Positions 41,401 to 56,400 of a DNA stretch of 64,000 nt are shown in pieces; positions within the stretch are counted from its first letter, which is position 1; each line of letters begins with the position of its first letter. The position numbers were made by a program, and so were the translations under genes. The notes under the pieces were generated by a model. The model ran no database searches. It was not told the origin of the DNA and was given only the letters and a program-made list of their open reading frames with translations. Origin of the DNA: Astropecten irregularis (lineage: Eukaryota > Echinodermata > Asteroidea > Paxillosida > Astropectinidae); assembly GCA_963971285.1 (NCBI GenBank), contig OZ020244.1, positions 15,934,001-15,998,000 of the forward strand. Direction: 5' to 3'.

Positions 41401-44400
41401 TACTATGGAAACAGGAACAACTCATCCAAAAAAGGTGAATCTTTGTGAAATCGACCACTGATCAAGGATAGCTTGACCGACATTGGGGCAGTAATTGACC
41501 CTGGCCCTGTGTTAGCCTGTATTCAGTCAGTGGCTAATTACATTTCGATTTTGTAGAGAAAGATGGCACAACCCTTTTAGCATTTCATAGATTTCCAGTG
41601 CTCATTAGGGGCCACTAACAATTTTCAATATTTTTGAATTTCTACTTCTTCTTTTTTTCGAAAAAGTGGGTTGGTGGGTCGAGGAAATAAATTGAAGTAA
41701 ACTGTTAATCGAAATTCACTTTTTACATCAAAATCCAGTATTTTCTTTTAATCTGACTAATTGCCTGAAATACATGTACCGGTACATGTACTATAGCGCA
41801 CGTGCCGCACCAGCATTCCAAAAATGCAATCTTTGTCAACTTTGTTTCCAAATTAGAGTCATATATGTATCTTTGGGTGCCCGGATGTAACTTGGCATTT
41901 GTGACATCATACCAAGTTTATACCAACGAACTGATGAATGAAGCACAAGAAATTTTCAGCCCACCTGTGCACATTCCAGCCATCATCTCGACATAAGAGT
42001 GTTGCATTAAATATACATTAATTTCATGTATTTTAATCAAAATGTATATATCATTGTACTAGATGAAAAATCAAATTTTTAAAATCGAAATTGGAGGTGG
42101 GTGGTTGGAACAAACAAATTTGGAAAAAAAGTCGAAATTTAAAAACATTGAATATTTTGAGTGACTCCGTTAATTCTCTATCATTGTCAGTGGTAGTTAG
42201 TTTTCCATATTTTTCATCATGCCCCTAAAGGTACTCATCCTTTCATTTTTTGTTGCCTGAGCTTGATATCATGAACCAAATATATGATTCATGCTCTATG
42301 AAGACAAGTTTTTGACTTATTGATGTTATAGTATAACATTACTCAGTAACATATGGTACATTCGGAAGCTCATTTTATTTTCCGTGATTGATTTCTTATT
42401 GTTTTGGTGATATCTACTGTATTAACCCAGGTAACAGATGTGCACATGTTCGTGTAAGTATAGTATTGTATTCAAATACACCAGCTCTTCCTATAGAGAG
42501 CGTGCACGTGACGTCACTTGACAGCATATCGGCCATTTTGGACGGCACGCGTACGTGCGCACGCGTATGTGTGCGCGTACGCGTACGTACCAGACAGCAT
42601 CATTATATGGTAAGCACGCACTTCTGCGTACGCGTCCGGTTGATTTGCAAGCTACGCGAACACATGTGGGTTACATACACTCTACGTACGTGCATTATGA
42701 TTATACATGTGTACTGCGTTGCCGTCCAAAATGGCGTCCTGATCAAGTGACTCCACACCCTCTATAATGGGACGCAATAGAATGTTATTTACAATGTAGT
42801 ATTTTGTTTGGTTTTTGTTTGAACTTAGATTCGAGGCTATGCATGGTGGAAGTACATAAAGTAATAGGTTTGCGGCAACACCATGTGACATAAATATATT
42901 TCTTTTATCATCATTATTATTTTTATTATTTATTCGGCCAGAATCACGCAGCAAATGAATACAGTAAACAAATAAAAGACAATAAAAGCAAGAAGACAGC
43001 AAAAAAATACAGTTCGCAGATAAATAAACAACATACAACTAACATGACTAAGGCTGCAGTTTGTATCCGGTTAACCGGTTAACCGACCGTTCAAAAGGGT
43101 ACCCGGGTACATTTTCCCAGTTAGGTTAATCGAAAAGTATCTTTTTAATGGCCTCTTCTGTTTTAAACATAGACACTTCTAGAGTTCATAAAGAAAAAAT
43201 GTCAATGATCTTTTGAAAATTGGACCAGGAGGCTTATGCAAAGCAAATACCAAACATTTTGCTATGTCTACTGTATATACCACTGCCAAATATTGTGACA
43301 AAAGAATGTTGTCAACCAAGTTCCTATAAGACCCAAACTTACTATTTCTTTGTTATTCTTTGTTTTCTTTGTTATACGGGTAATTGTAACCATAACCGAA
43401 AAACAGACGGGTAACCGGTTACAAAATTATTCGTAAACAATACAGCCCTACATACAACATACAGGAACAACTCTAATTGTTATGGCCAGGATCATCACAA
43501 GTATAATGAAACACTGTAGCTCGAGAGCCTGTTGATCGGACTTGATCCACTCACAAAAAGAGACATGAAGGAAATATTTTAATTTTGTGAGTATGGGGTG
43601 ACTTTGAAAAGTTAATCATTTGCGGTTAAAAAGTGAACAAAGAAAAATTAGGCTGGAGTGGGAATGTGGGATTTGAACCCATGACCCCCAGAATACCGTA
43701 ATTTAGCACTTTAACAACTGAGCTATCCAGCCCTACCTGTATATGTTGGCGATGCCCCAAATAGTATTATCTTTGTTAGTATCTTCGTATACCAGGCTGC
43801 TCTCTGTTCCTTTACTTTTAGACAAGGAGCATGGACCATGACAAAATTTGAGTTCTCAACCCCGACTACATCTAAGGTCTGACTTAGGAAATTGATAGAA
43901 TAGACCTCAGGGAACATTTCTAGGTAGTATATGGTCTCAAATTGTGGTAGCACTTTTGTGTAATCCAAAAAATTATTGCAATATTTCCAAAACAAATTCA
44001 GAAAAACAAAAGAAAATCCACAAATGGGTTTAAGATCTTGCTTCTGACTTAGGCCATAAAAAAAAAAATTTGTATTGGCGTAACCCGCCCGACCCAAAAA
44101 TATGCCCCGACCGTAATCATTTTAAACCAAAAAAAAAAAAAAAAAAATAAATAAATAAATAAAAATCTGGAAAAAAATAAAATAAAATCTGGAAAAAAAT
44201 AAAATAAAATCTGGAAAAAAATAAAATAAAATAAAAAAATCGCAAATTTGTATGCAGACTAAAAGCTTAAAAGGAGCAAAAGATGGAAACCAGACTGGAA
44301 AAAGTTGTTATGTCATTTCTTGTCTTTATTTGACACGTCAAATATATACTGTGATATACAGGGGAAAAAGTTAATACCCCAGAAAAATTAAATAAAAAAA

Positions 44401-47400
44401 AAAAAAATCTGCCCGCCCTACCCTATTTTCCAAACCTCTGTTACGCCAATACAACAATTTTTTTTTTATGGCCTTATTTTAATTTTTTTTATATTTTTCT
44501 TTGAATGGATTATGAATTACATGTATATAATCACATAATCATTCACAAAAATACATATATCAAGTACTTGGGGGGAGGGAGGGAGGGGGCAGAAAATACG
44601 ACCACGCCCCTTTTTTCAGTTGCATTGTGGGAAAGTGAATCTTGATTTTTGTTGCTCCTCAAATGATACCACATTTTCTCAAAAGTGATACCACAATTTG
44701 AAGTCACATACTACCTAGCAAAGCTGTTAATGGTATAAACTTCCATTTTATGAAGTCAAACCTTAGATGTAGTGGGTGTTGAGATAACACATGAATAAGA
44801 GGGTTTTCAGCACTTTGCTCCTTGACTATTTGTTAATACTTCCTTTTTACAGCACTATATTGTTAAAGATGTATAAATACTTTTATTTTAAGGCTGCATC
44901 TTCTTTGAGTGATCCACGATGTATTTTTTCTCAGGTTGCAGCATTGCTAATGTTGCACGTATCTTAAATAATCCTTGGGATATAGCGGTATGCAATGTAT
45001 GTGAATGGTTTCATAGGTTCTGACTGCCAAACGAACAAAGATAATTGACTATTAGGGACACCACAAACATAGGGCTGGATAGAGTGCCAGTATGCCATTC
45101 TTGGGGTCGCTGGTTCGAATCCATTCCCAATTAATTTCTTTGTCGTCTTTTCAATGATTTGATATTTTAAATTTAATTCAAAAGAGGCCAGCCTCCGTTT
45201 CATGTCTTTGGTCAACATTTAGTTGACCAGTCCAATTATGGAAATATGTATTAATAAGAACATTAAATGCTTTTTACACCATTTTCCTGTACATACTGCA
45301 TGTTGACATTTTGATATTCATTCAGGCAACATTTGATTCCCCTTATTTTCTGATTTTTTCAAGTAATCATTAGGGCCTACTTGTAACATACGTGTATAGC
45401 CACATAATAATGTGTACACCATGTTTTATGATGTACATGTACATGTATTTATGCAAACTGAATTTTATCAGAAATTGAATTGAAATGAATGGAAATAAAA
45501 AAAAATATATATATTGCGTAAATCTTTTCATATAATTTGCTTGAAATTATTTGCATCATATGCATAACTTGCAGTACGTAATTGTCACAATACAAAACCT
45601 TGTTTTAAAGGTACAATACATGATTGGTAAAGGTCACAGCACTCACACTTTGTCTAATCCAATATAATATACATGTAAATTAATACACCTGTAAAAAAAT
45701 TTGAGCTTGATCGGACATCTGGGTCACGAGAAAATGGCGATAACCTGATTAAATTTTTCTTATAAAACATAAAGTTTTTCTAATGTTTTTGATCTTACCC
45801 CAAGATCAACCATTTTTGGTCGTTGTTTTACTTAATTCTGGATAACTATACCATTTCAGGCAGTTCAACGGTATGTTTCTACCAGCACCGTCTTCATACC
45901 CGGCCTGAAAGTTATACGTAAATCGGTGAACAGAACATTTTTGTTTGGATGTTTGCCTTGTACTGTAATGCTAGAAGTATTATATTGCAAATGGGCAATT
46001 CCAGCGTAACGGACATGACAATTTCACAGTTTTTGCCTTTTTTAGAGGATCATAAAGTAGGATTGGCAGTTCGCAAACAATTTTAATTAGGCTTATCAGA
46101 CACATTTAACTATCAGTGACATATGTAATCAATTATATGTAATTTCATTTAACAGTTGTAGAGAAAATGCACTTCTTGTGACCGTAACGGACATGACATC
46201 AAGTGGCATTTGGTGTCATGTCCGTTACGCTGGAATTGCCCAAATGTCAAAAAAACAAAAAATACGCTTCTAGATAACGCAGAGGCCTAGCCATAAAGTT
46301 TCATAAGCGTATGTATACACTTTGTGTAATTAAATGTAGTACTTATTAAATTATACATAAATTTTGATAGAAGTACCGTGTACATTGTACATGGTAATGT
46401 CATACACCACAGACTTACATGTATAATGCGCCATGCAAACAAATTGTATCCAAAATTGCAACAAGATCTACCTTCTGCAATAAATTGAGGGGAAAAATGC
46501 CAGTTACTGTATAATTAAATACATGTATGGCGCCATCCATACAGTACGTACGCACGAAATGCCGACTTTTTTTTACCCCCCTCCCCCTCTGTACGCAAGG
46601 CGTATGCAATGGCCCCACCCCCTACCCCCCCCCCCCCCTGTACGCATATACGCATATTCCACATTAGGTTTTTCACTTCTCGTGGTACCTTGCTTTAGCA
46701 TCATTAAAATGTCATAATAATCCGGGCCGGTACTGTTATTGGGACGTCACTTTCAAATTTTGAAATGAATGATTAAAGTGTAACAGGTTTTTAAACAGAT
46801 CTATGTATTTTACTATTTTTTATTATGTTGAATAAGAAAAAAAGGAAACAAATCAATCCTGGTGCTTTTTCTCGTTTTTTCCCCTCTCTTTTCGCGCGAA
46901 ATGATAAAATGCACATTTTTCGTTTGCGTACGGTACGCATTGGCCCGAACCCCCCCTCCCCCCCTGTACGCATGGCGTACGCATCGGTAACAAACCCCCC
47001 TCCCCCCTCCGTGCGTACGTACTTTATGGACAGCTCCTATATGTACAGAAATTATGATTAATTTTTTCATTTTTAATACATCATGTACATGTATTTTACA
47101 GCAAATCTGATTGCAGATGCTGTGGCAATCTCGTTATGTTTTGGACTTTAATTAATTTTCCTCTTCAAAAGCAGAAACTATTGTCTGAATGAATTTTGTT
47201 GTGAAACAAACAAAATGTCAATGTACCATTGTCATGTACAACATTGTACATGTAGATGGATGGTATCTGCTCCGGCAAAAAATAATACTTCTCACAATTT
47301 CTCACGCGTCTTTTTCAAGGCTTGCATCATTGAATGGACATTGACACTTGGTTGAAGTCAAACTCATTACTCTTGAACCATAGTAAATGTGAGTTTTTGC

Positions 47401-50400
47401 TTTTTGGCTCAAAATCTCAACTAAACAAATTAGACATTGATTCCATTTCCATCTCAGGTGACAATATTCCCCTGTCAAAATCATGTCGCAATCTTGGTGT
47501 TGTTTTTGACTCCCATATGTCCATGTCCAATCAGATTACAAGCATTTGCAGATCAGTTCGCTATCAATTGCGCAACATTGGATTTATAAGAAAATATCTC
47601 ACTCGCTCAGCAACAGAGAAACTGGTACATTCACTTATTTCTTCGCGGCTCGATTTTGGTAATGGCCTCCTATACAATTTACCAGATTCTCAAATTGGGA
47701 AACTGCAGAAGTTACAAAATGCGGCAGCGCGCATTGTTACTTTATCCAGCAAGCGCAGTCACATCACCCCTGTCTTGAAAAGTCTTCACTGGTTGCCCCT
47801 GAAGGAACGCATTGTCTTCAAAATACTTCTTTTGGTTTTTCATATAGTCAATGGAACTTCCCCCAGTTACAACAAATCTTTGATTCATAACTACAAACCC
47901 TCAAGAACCTTAAGATCCTCAACTTCTAATCTTTTACAAGTTCCGGTTGCAAAGAAATCATGGGGGGAACGTGCCTTTGCTCATGCAGGGCCGACCCTGT
48001 GGAATTCTCTTCCACAGAGTTTGAAAACCTAGACATCAGCGACCACCTTCAGAGGCAACCTGAAGACATACCTGTATAACGGTGCTTTTGGACAGACAAC
48101 TATTTATTTATGTATTCATTTGTAATTTTCGATCCTGTAATTTATTTAATTCTCTAATTTGCTCTGTAGCGCCTTGAGCATCTAATTAAGATGGAAAGTG
48201 CGCTTTACAAATCCTATGTATTATTATTATTATTATTAGTATCATACTTTAGTAGCAAACCAAAACATGCTCCAAAAATTTAAATCCAAATAGCAGCTAG
48301 ACATTTAAGTGTTCTTGGACGAACACGGAGCTGTTCCGACTTATTTGATCAGATTTATAAGCTCAGATGATGTCATGGCAGCATAACAAAGCTTTTACAA
48401 TTTAAAGAATCTAGCATTTGTCGTTCTCAAGATATGCTGCAAACAAAAAATCATCCTTTTTGATGACATCATAATTACGTCACGGTCCAATTTCTTGCAG
48501 TATACTCAAGTGCATGATGTAACAAAGCTTTTACAAAAAGAATCATTACCATAGCATTTGCCGTTCTCAAGTATGCTGTTAACAAAATATCAGCCTTTTT
48601 GATGACGTCATGGTCATTTTCGTAGCAGCATGCACAACTACATGATGTAGCAAACCTTTTGCAAAAAGAAACATTTCTGTAGCATTTGTCGTTCTCGAGA
48701 TACGTTGCCCACAATATCGACTAATTAAATATTCAAAAGACTGTCACGTGCCTAAGTAATTAAGAATAAAAAAAAACTCAACGTTAGAAGTAACTTCAGC
48801 TAATAAGCTTTCACAAGATACCTCATATACATGTAAGCTGAATAGAAAAAGATTAGAATATGATATCGACTAAACAAATTTATTACACAAAGCTATGGAA
48901 GCAGGGCCGATAAAGTATAATAATAAAAACCAGCACAAAAACTCAACCTGTTCCGACATCGGAAATCTCGGAACAGCTAAAATTCTGCTTAGAACTGTAT
49001 TAAACACCCCACGTGTTCGTACTAATATTGGCTCCAAAGCTTTTTCAGTAACTGGTGCTAAATGCTGGAATCGTCTACAAAATGACGTTCGATCTGCAAA
49101 TAGTCTTGATAGTTTCAAATCACGGATCACAATTAAAAACTCACCTGTTTCCTAATCTCATTTAATTTTGTTGTATATACCCTAGTAGCTTGAATGATTG
49201 ATTTATAGTTATGGATGTTTTTGGTTGTTGAAATTGTATATATTGTAAATGTGTTGTGCTTGTTTTTGTTTATAGCGCTTTGTATCATTTTGTAAAAGGC
49301 GCTTTTAATGTGACAAATATTATTTTTATTAACAGAAATCTTTACAGATTTACCTATATAACTTACAGGTTATAAAGATGGTGATGATAGAAACATACCA
49401 TTTACATTTTTTAACATGTGGAATGCTGTATTTATCCAGAAAAGAGTAAAACCAAAAACGAAAAACTGAATAGATTTGAAAATACCGTGGGCGTTTTTCA
49501 CTGTTTTCTTAAAAAGTGGGCACCGTATGAGGATTGGACATTTCATAGATGACTGTTAATACTGCACATCTTTCTTGAATATGTTTACCCATGAACTTGA
49601 TGAATCTGCATAAATTTCTTTGGCAAAAAGTATGAAATTACCTTTAATTTTCAAATACACATCTGAAGTATATAGGCCCTATAATTTTAGTCGTCTGCTA
49701 CAATTTCATACCCAATTCTAATTTCATAGTCAGAAAATCATACACACACGTCCATGTACATAAAGGTACGTGAACATGTGCGTTTGTATGTACATGTACA
49801 TGTACAGTACATTCCTACATGCATGCACATTGCGGATGATCTGTAAGCACTGTAATTAATTTTGTATTGAGCGCATGCTGTGAGTGCTACCTCCATGCTG
49901 TGAGTCATGTGCGCTGTCAGTGTACGGTGCATCAGGGTAATTATTCGATGCAGTCACTGGCAAATTGCCTTGAACAAAAGGCCAGAGCAGTACAGTGCAG
50001 TGGAATATATAACAAAAGGAGAAAGGTGGAGCTAATATGAACCTGGGAAATGAGGGTTATTTTTTTTTTTATTGAATCGCCGGATGACGTCAATATTTCA
50101 TGGGAGATACTGATTAACTCCACGACGAGGAGGAGTACCAGGATGATTAGTGAGGGTGGGGGGGGGGGGATATGGTGGTAGGGGATGGGAGGGGAGGGGG
50201 GGGGGTCGTGTCGTTCTGTCTTCCAATAAACACGCCGTACGTGGCCGATGTCGGCAGATGACTTCCTGATATGAATGCATCAACATTACAGCTCGTGGTG
50301 GTTTGATGTTGATTTCGGCGTATAAGCTAGCATCATTGTGTTTTTTTTCTGTGTTATATCGTCGTTGGTGATGGTCAATTTCCCTAATGGATTTCATTTT

Positions 50401-53400
50401 CAACTGAAGGAAATTGCAGTCATTTACACGTACATGTACATCGCTACTATAGTTCACTTGACGTGTTGATCCTGCTTGTATTGCACATGATGCATATGTC
50501 GGCCATCTTACTGCACAGAATTGTCGGGCTTTTAACTGAAACATAGAAGCCGGTAAGTGTTGGAACTACATGTACCTGCATGCTTGAAAATGTAGATATA
50601 TACCATTATGTTCTGTTAATATAGAAGTAAAGGGTTTTATACTTGTATTTAACATGTCATTAACATGTCAGTAAACATATACCGTGCCTATATATGTCAA
50701 AAATAACATACTGTACACAATGTGTATGTTTATTTGTTTTTGTAGAGAGCAGGTAAAACTCTGGCTAGTTCTATTAACTAGATATACATGTACGGCTTGT
50801 ATTAATTTAATCATTATTATCATTACATGTATACATGTTAGTAATCAAGAATGGGACCATGTTAGCGCTTCGCACTTGTGCTAAAAATAGCACCGGACCT
50901 CAGACGAACATTGCAACCATGCACACGTGCGTGGGTGTGCGGGTGTATGTACAGTCGTGTGTGAGTCACGACTCGATGGCGGATGGCCGGTGTGCTATTT
51001 TTTGCGCGTGATTTAATTGTCCGTAGCTTGAACACACGTTGGTTTTCTTTGCTTGTCAAGTTCATGAGAAATTCTGGTTTAAAGGTAGTATCATACTTTG
51101 GTAATTGAATCCAAAACAGCAATGTTCACATATTTACTCATAACTTTCAGGGTGTGAAGATGGTGCTGGTAGAAACCTACATGTACCGTTAAAATCCTTC
51201 AGCCTGGAATGGTATATTTATCCAGAAATAAAACAACGACCGAAAATCTGTTTGATCTTTTAAAAGATCAAAAATAAAAGAGAAAAGACTTAAGAAATGC
51301 TGTGGCCGTTTTTCATGATTTTCTCAAAAAGTGGGCACCGTATGGGACTGAAATTTTCACAGATGACTGTGACTGTATCTTCCTTGATATTTTTGCCAAT
51401 GAATCTGTACTTCTTTGACAAAAACCAAAGTACATGTATGATACTACCTTTAAGTAGAGCATAGAAAGTGGAGAATAGATCATATGTGCCGAATTCTGAG
51501 TTAATGCTGGGGTCAATTTCACAGAACTCTTCGTAACTTAACTATCAACACGATCAATCGTAGGACTTTTGAAGCATTGCAGCCCTACGTGGGATAGGCC
51601 CACACGATGGGTTATCCTTCGCAACTCGAGTTATGACCGATCGCAGGGCTTCATGAAATCGACCCCAGAGCTGTGAACTAGGTCCCAGGTTGCTAGTCAA
51701 TCTAACTCCATTTAAATTTGATTCTGATCAAACAGTAGAGGAATTTAGAATACAGGTTCATATCATTGTACATTAGATAGAAATTTGGTTGGTCATTATA
51801 GTACTGGGATTTTTATCCGGTTATACAGGATAAAAAAAACAACGATACCCATTTTCAAAACATTATAAAAAGAAATTGTATATTTGTAGGTATTTGATTT
51901 TTAGTCTAACGCATTCAATATCACCCAGGCCATGTTCTGATGAAATTTCAATGCAATCCATTCACTATATATATGCATCACTGAGCAATTACTGATTGTC
52001 TGGGAAAGTCAATTTTGCTAGCATTACAATTGAGTGACAGTGGTGGTCACATTCTTAGTTGTGATCTGTAAATCTCCCATCAATGTGGCCACCCACATTC
52101 ACTACACACAGATCACCACTAAGATGACCACAACTGTCACTCATTTGTAATGGTAGAAAAAAGGACTTTTCAAAACAATCAGTAATTGCTCGGTAATGCA
52201 TGAATATATTGCATTGAAATTTGGTCAGAATATACCCAGTGAAACAGTAAATGCAATAGATTAAAAATCAAATAGCTGAATACATACAACTTCTTCTCAT
52301 ATTTTTTTGAAAATGGGTATCGTTTTTTTGGGACACACTGTAGATTAACCGAATCAAATTTAATTATCCGTTTACACATTTCTGCAAACCATTAATCGGA
52401 ACTGAAAGAAAAAAAAAGGGGACGAACGTTTGGCTCATTATGCTTAACAACCCCAAAAGTGTAACATTTTGTAGAATATACACACTTGAATTTCAGTCAG
52501 TTATTTTGTCCATTATTGCCAAGTAGAAACACGCTTTTCACATACTTGATCTAAAAGAAACAAACTATATGTACTTGATCTAAATGCTTGATCTAAAAAT
52601 AACATCGTAAAAAGCATTTCCGAAAGCGACAATCACATTAAAGAAGACGTACATGTACACATGTACACATGTACATGTATCATAAATCATGCCGTCCGTG
52701 ATTACATAGGTTAACTGTTAACCTGATTTTTTTTGCAATCAGTATTACCAGATATGAAATTACTCGATTTTGCCCAGCACTATTGGTCATGCTGTTTTTA
52801 ACCAAGGGAGATAAGGGGCCGTCCATAAAGTATGTACGCACGAAGGGGGGGGGGGGGAGGGGGGTGAACAAGGGGTTGTTATCGATGCGTACACCATGCG
52901 TACAGGGGGGAGGGGGGGTTCAGGCCAATGCGTACCGATTTGCATAGCATTATCGCGCGAAAAGAGAGGTTAAAAAACATGAAAAAAGCACCGGGATTGT
53001 TTTTTTTTTTTCTTTTTTTTTCTTATTCAACATAAAAGATAGTAAAATACATCTGTAAATGTATAAAAACCTGTTACACTTTCATCATTTCATTTCAGAA
53101 TTTGAAAGTGACATCCCAATAACGGTACCGGCAGTCGGTAGTCGGCATTTCGTGCGTAGGTACTTTACAGACTGCCCCTTAGCTTATTATTATCCCCAGG
53201 TTCTTGCAAAATTCATACTGAATATCTTTTTGCCTCAAATTAATATTTTAGCTAGTTGCCATCCTTATGTTACATTTTATGCCTCCTGACCACATGTTGC
53301 TTTGTTTTCTCAAATAATCCCAATTTAATTATCTTCTTCCATCTGTGCATTTACATGACACACATGAGTGCACAAATACTACATTGCAATATGTTTGTTT

Positions 53401-56400
53401 TGATGATATATACTAATGAAATTAACGTGCGCTCATGCATGTAACAAAGGATTACAGATGTTGGCAATTTCCATAGCATTTGAAATTATTAAAACACACT
53501 TTGAAAAAAAAATCAGACAAATTCTGTCTGCTTAAAGGTAGTATCATATTTTGGTTTTTGTCAAAGAAGTACAGATTCATGGGCAAAAATATCAAGGAAG
53601 ATACAGTAACAGTCATCTGTGAAGATTTCAGTCCCATATACGGTGCCCACTTTTTGAGAAAACAGCGAAAAACAGCCACAGTATTTCTTAAGTCTTTTCT
53701 CTTCTATTTTTGATCTTTTAAAAGATCAAAAAGATTTTCGGTCATCGTTTGACTAATTTCTGGATAAATACACCATTTCAGGCGGAAAAATGTTAACAGT
53801 ATGTTTCTACCACCACCATCTTCATACCCAGTCACGTACTACGTAAATCTGTGATCATTTCCATTTTGGTGTCTTACCAAAGTATACTACCTTTAATAAT
53901 ATTTGATGGTTTCTTATGTACAATACTTGTTTGAAGTACTTACACCAATATCATTATCAGGAGTGAGATTTCTTAGATTTTTATCTGATTTCAGATTTGT
54001 TTAGTTTTGGATTTCAGATTTTGTTTTCCTCACAGGCTGTGTACAAAAGTATAGGAGATTTTCAGAGTTCATATTTTGTATGCCCCCTGTCAGTTACTTC
54101 AAGTTCAGATATTGTTACCAGTTGTCAATCTCATCCCTGTGTTATCTTTCATAAAAAAATACATTGATATAAAAAAAATCTATACTCATTTATGTACATA
54201 AATTTGTAATGATAGACATAGCTTTGAAGTGTATACATATGTACATAAAGGCACAGTGCACTTAATAACATTAACATGTGGGCCCGCACATATCTGGTGC
54301 CCTGTGTAGACTGAGCACAATAGGTTGAATACATACAGTACGTACATGTATTGTCTCCGCAGGGAAATTCTAATGGTGTTTAGGTCTCCACAAGGTTTTC
54401 ACAAAACCGATATTTAGAATTAATGTAACTCAAAAAGAGGAGATTCCAATGTATACTTTCATGTTCGCTAGAAATTTCACCCCAGGAAATGAGGAAAGTG
54501 ATTCTGGTTCAAATGGGAGTGATTTCAATTCTGCTCTTTGGAGAGTGTTCATTTAGTCCATGAGAACAAAGCCATGTCTCCGATCCACAAGGGTACAAAT
54601 TCCAGTAATACACAATGTGCAGTACATTCATGCTGGTAAATTGTGCATAATGCATGGCAAGTATTAAGTACATGTAACTAATGTCTGATACATGTATCTG
54701 ATCTAGGGGCGGATCCAGGCCGGGAGGGCGTGGGGGGTGCACGCCCACCCCCTTTCTTCCAGCCCCCCAAAAAGAGGATATAGGGAGGGAGAAAGACTCA
54801 AAAAGAGAAGAAAAAGAGGGGGAGACAAAATTAGCTCGCTTTGATCACCCCGAAATGCATCCATCCCTATTTAATTTGCGCATTTTATTTTCGCGTTTTC
54901 CCCCTTTTTGAAAATCCTGGAACACCTGGTATCACAAGAATTGTAAATTCAGATGTGAATTTGTGCCATATTGGTTTGGATGTACACTTATATGTAAATA
55001 CAACGAGTTGATTTTGTACAAAGCTATCCATCCACAAATTGGTAAAAAAGTGCAATTTCATCAGGGGCCAATTTAATAAAACTGTTAAGCACAAAAATTT
55101 GCTTAGCACAAAAATGTCTCGCCCAATAAAACAAACCACCATTTAAAATTCCATTTGATATTCATGGTCAGCGAACAACAGCCAAAGAACAATCACAAGT
55201 GATACACATCACGTGAAAATTTGGTTGTTAACCCCTTTTTTTATTAAGACAGAAATGTCATGCTTAGCAAATTGTTGTGCTTAACAGTTTTATGAAATTG
55301 ACCCCAGATTGTGAAAGTGACATTCTGGAATTAAGGATGCTTTGCAACAGATATATAATGCACTGTAATATTGCTCATTGCATTTCACAGCTTCTATATT
55401 GCCAGTCCTATATTGGCCTTGATGTCTCAGTGCCCCGCCCATTGAAACATCCAGACAATGGGTTTGATCTTTGCACGGATATGTGTGACCCGTACAATGG
55501 AAACGATAACAAAAAACTGGCTGCTGAAAATTTAAGAATCTTCATGATATTCCATGACTTTGCATTATTATGATTTCCCAGTTAATAAATAATGGTGAAA
55601 AAAATATGAATAAGTTACTGTATAGTAGATTTGACTTAATTCATGTGCTCACACGCACATATACGTCAGTACTGTGACTGTACATACGGTGCATGTGCAT
55701 CATGCATTTTAAAGGGTCTCTGCAATGGGAATATTATGGCTTGAACATGTGGCAATAAAAAAACTGTACATGGGGACTGTGATTTTACCCACTTCCTCAC
55801 ACTGATTCATGGGTTAAAAACAGGTTTTTTTGCGGTTTGTATGCTAATTAGAATTTCCATATTCATGAGCAAAACTGTGATGTCATCTGGGGAACTGAGA
55901 GCAGTAACCCAATTAATTTGTGCACAAAAAGTTGCGGTTGTTTTATAGGTTTTCTCACATACCTTTTCCTCCTCAATGGGTTTTATTTTGCCAAATATGT
56001 TCCTTTCACTCGACTGGTGGTGTAATTTTTTTACCAAACCATTTCTGTACATGTAGGTCAAGTTTGCCTCTTCATTTTTTATGTTTTTTCATTATATTTT
56101 GGCTGTTTGTTCCCTAGATGAGTATGCGTGAAAATGTCCCGTTTTACAAAGCTATTCAAAGGAAAACCAAATTCTGGTTTGAAACCAAAATAAGACTTGC
56201 CATTCATAATTTGTCAGTTTATTCTCATATAAGGCAATAAAATAACCTGACCGAAAAAAAGGACTGCACGAACCCTTTAACCCTCACCCATCATTCATTA
56301 TGTACATGTGCCACAGTAATTACCACACATGTTTTTTTCCTGTATGTGGTAAGTGTGGTATCTTGAATACCACAAAACATTATTGGGGTGAAAGTTTTGT

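Noticed and set aside
47334-48032. A functional host gene
   Set aside because: The sequence is the C-terminal part of a non-LTR reverse transcriptase with a premature stop and a (TTA)n tail.
50098-50544. 148-residue minus-strand frame
   Set aside because: The N-terminal part follows a possible ATG in good context, but the C-terminal part is translated poly-G/C sequence and no splice or domain support was found.
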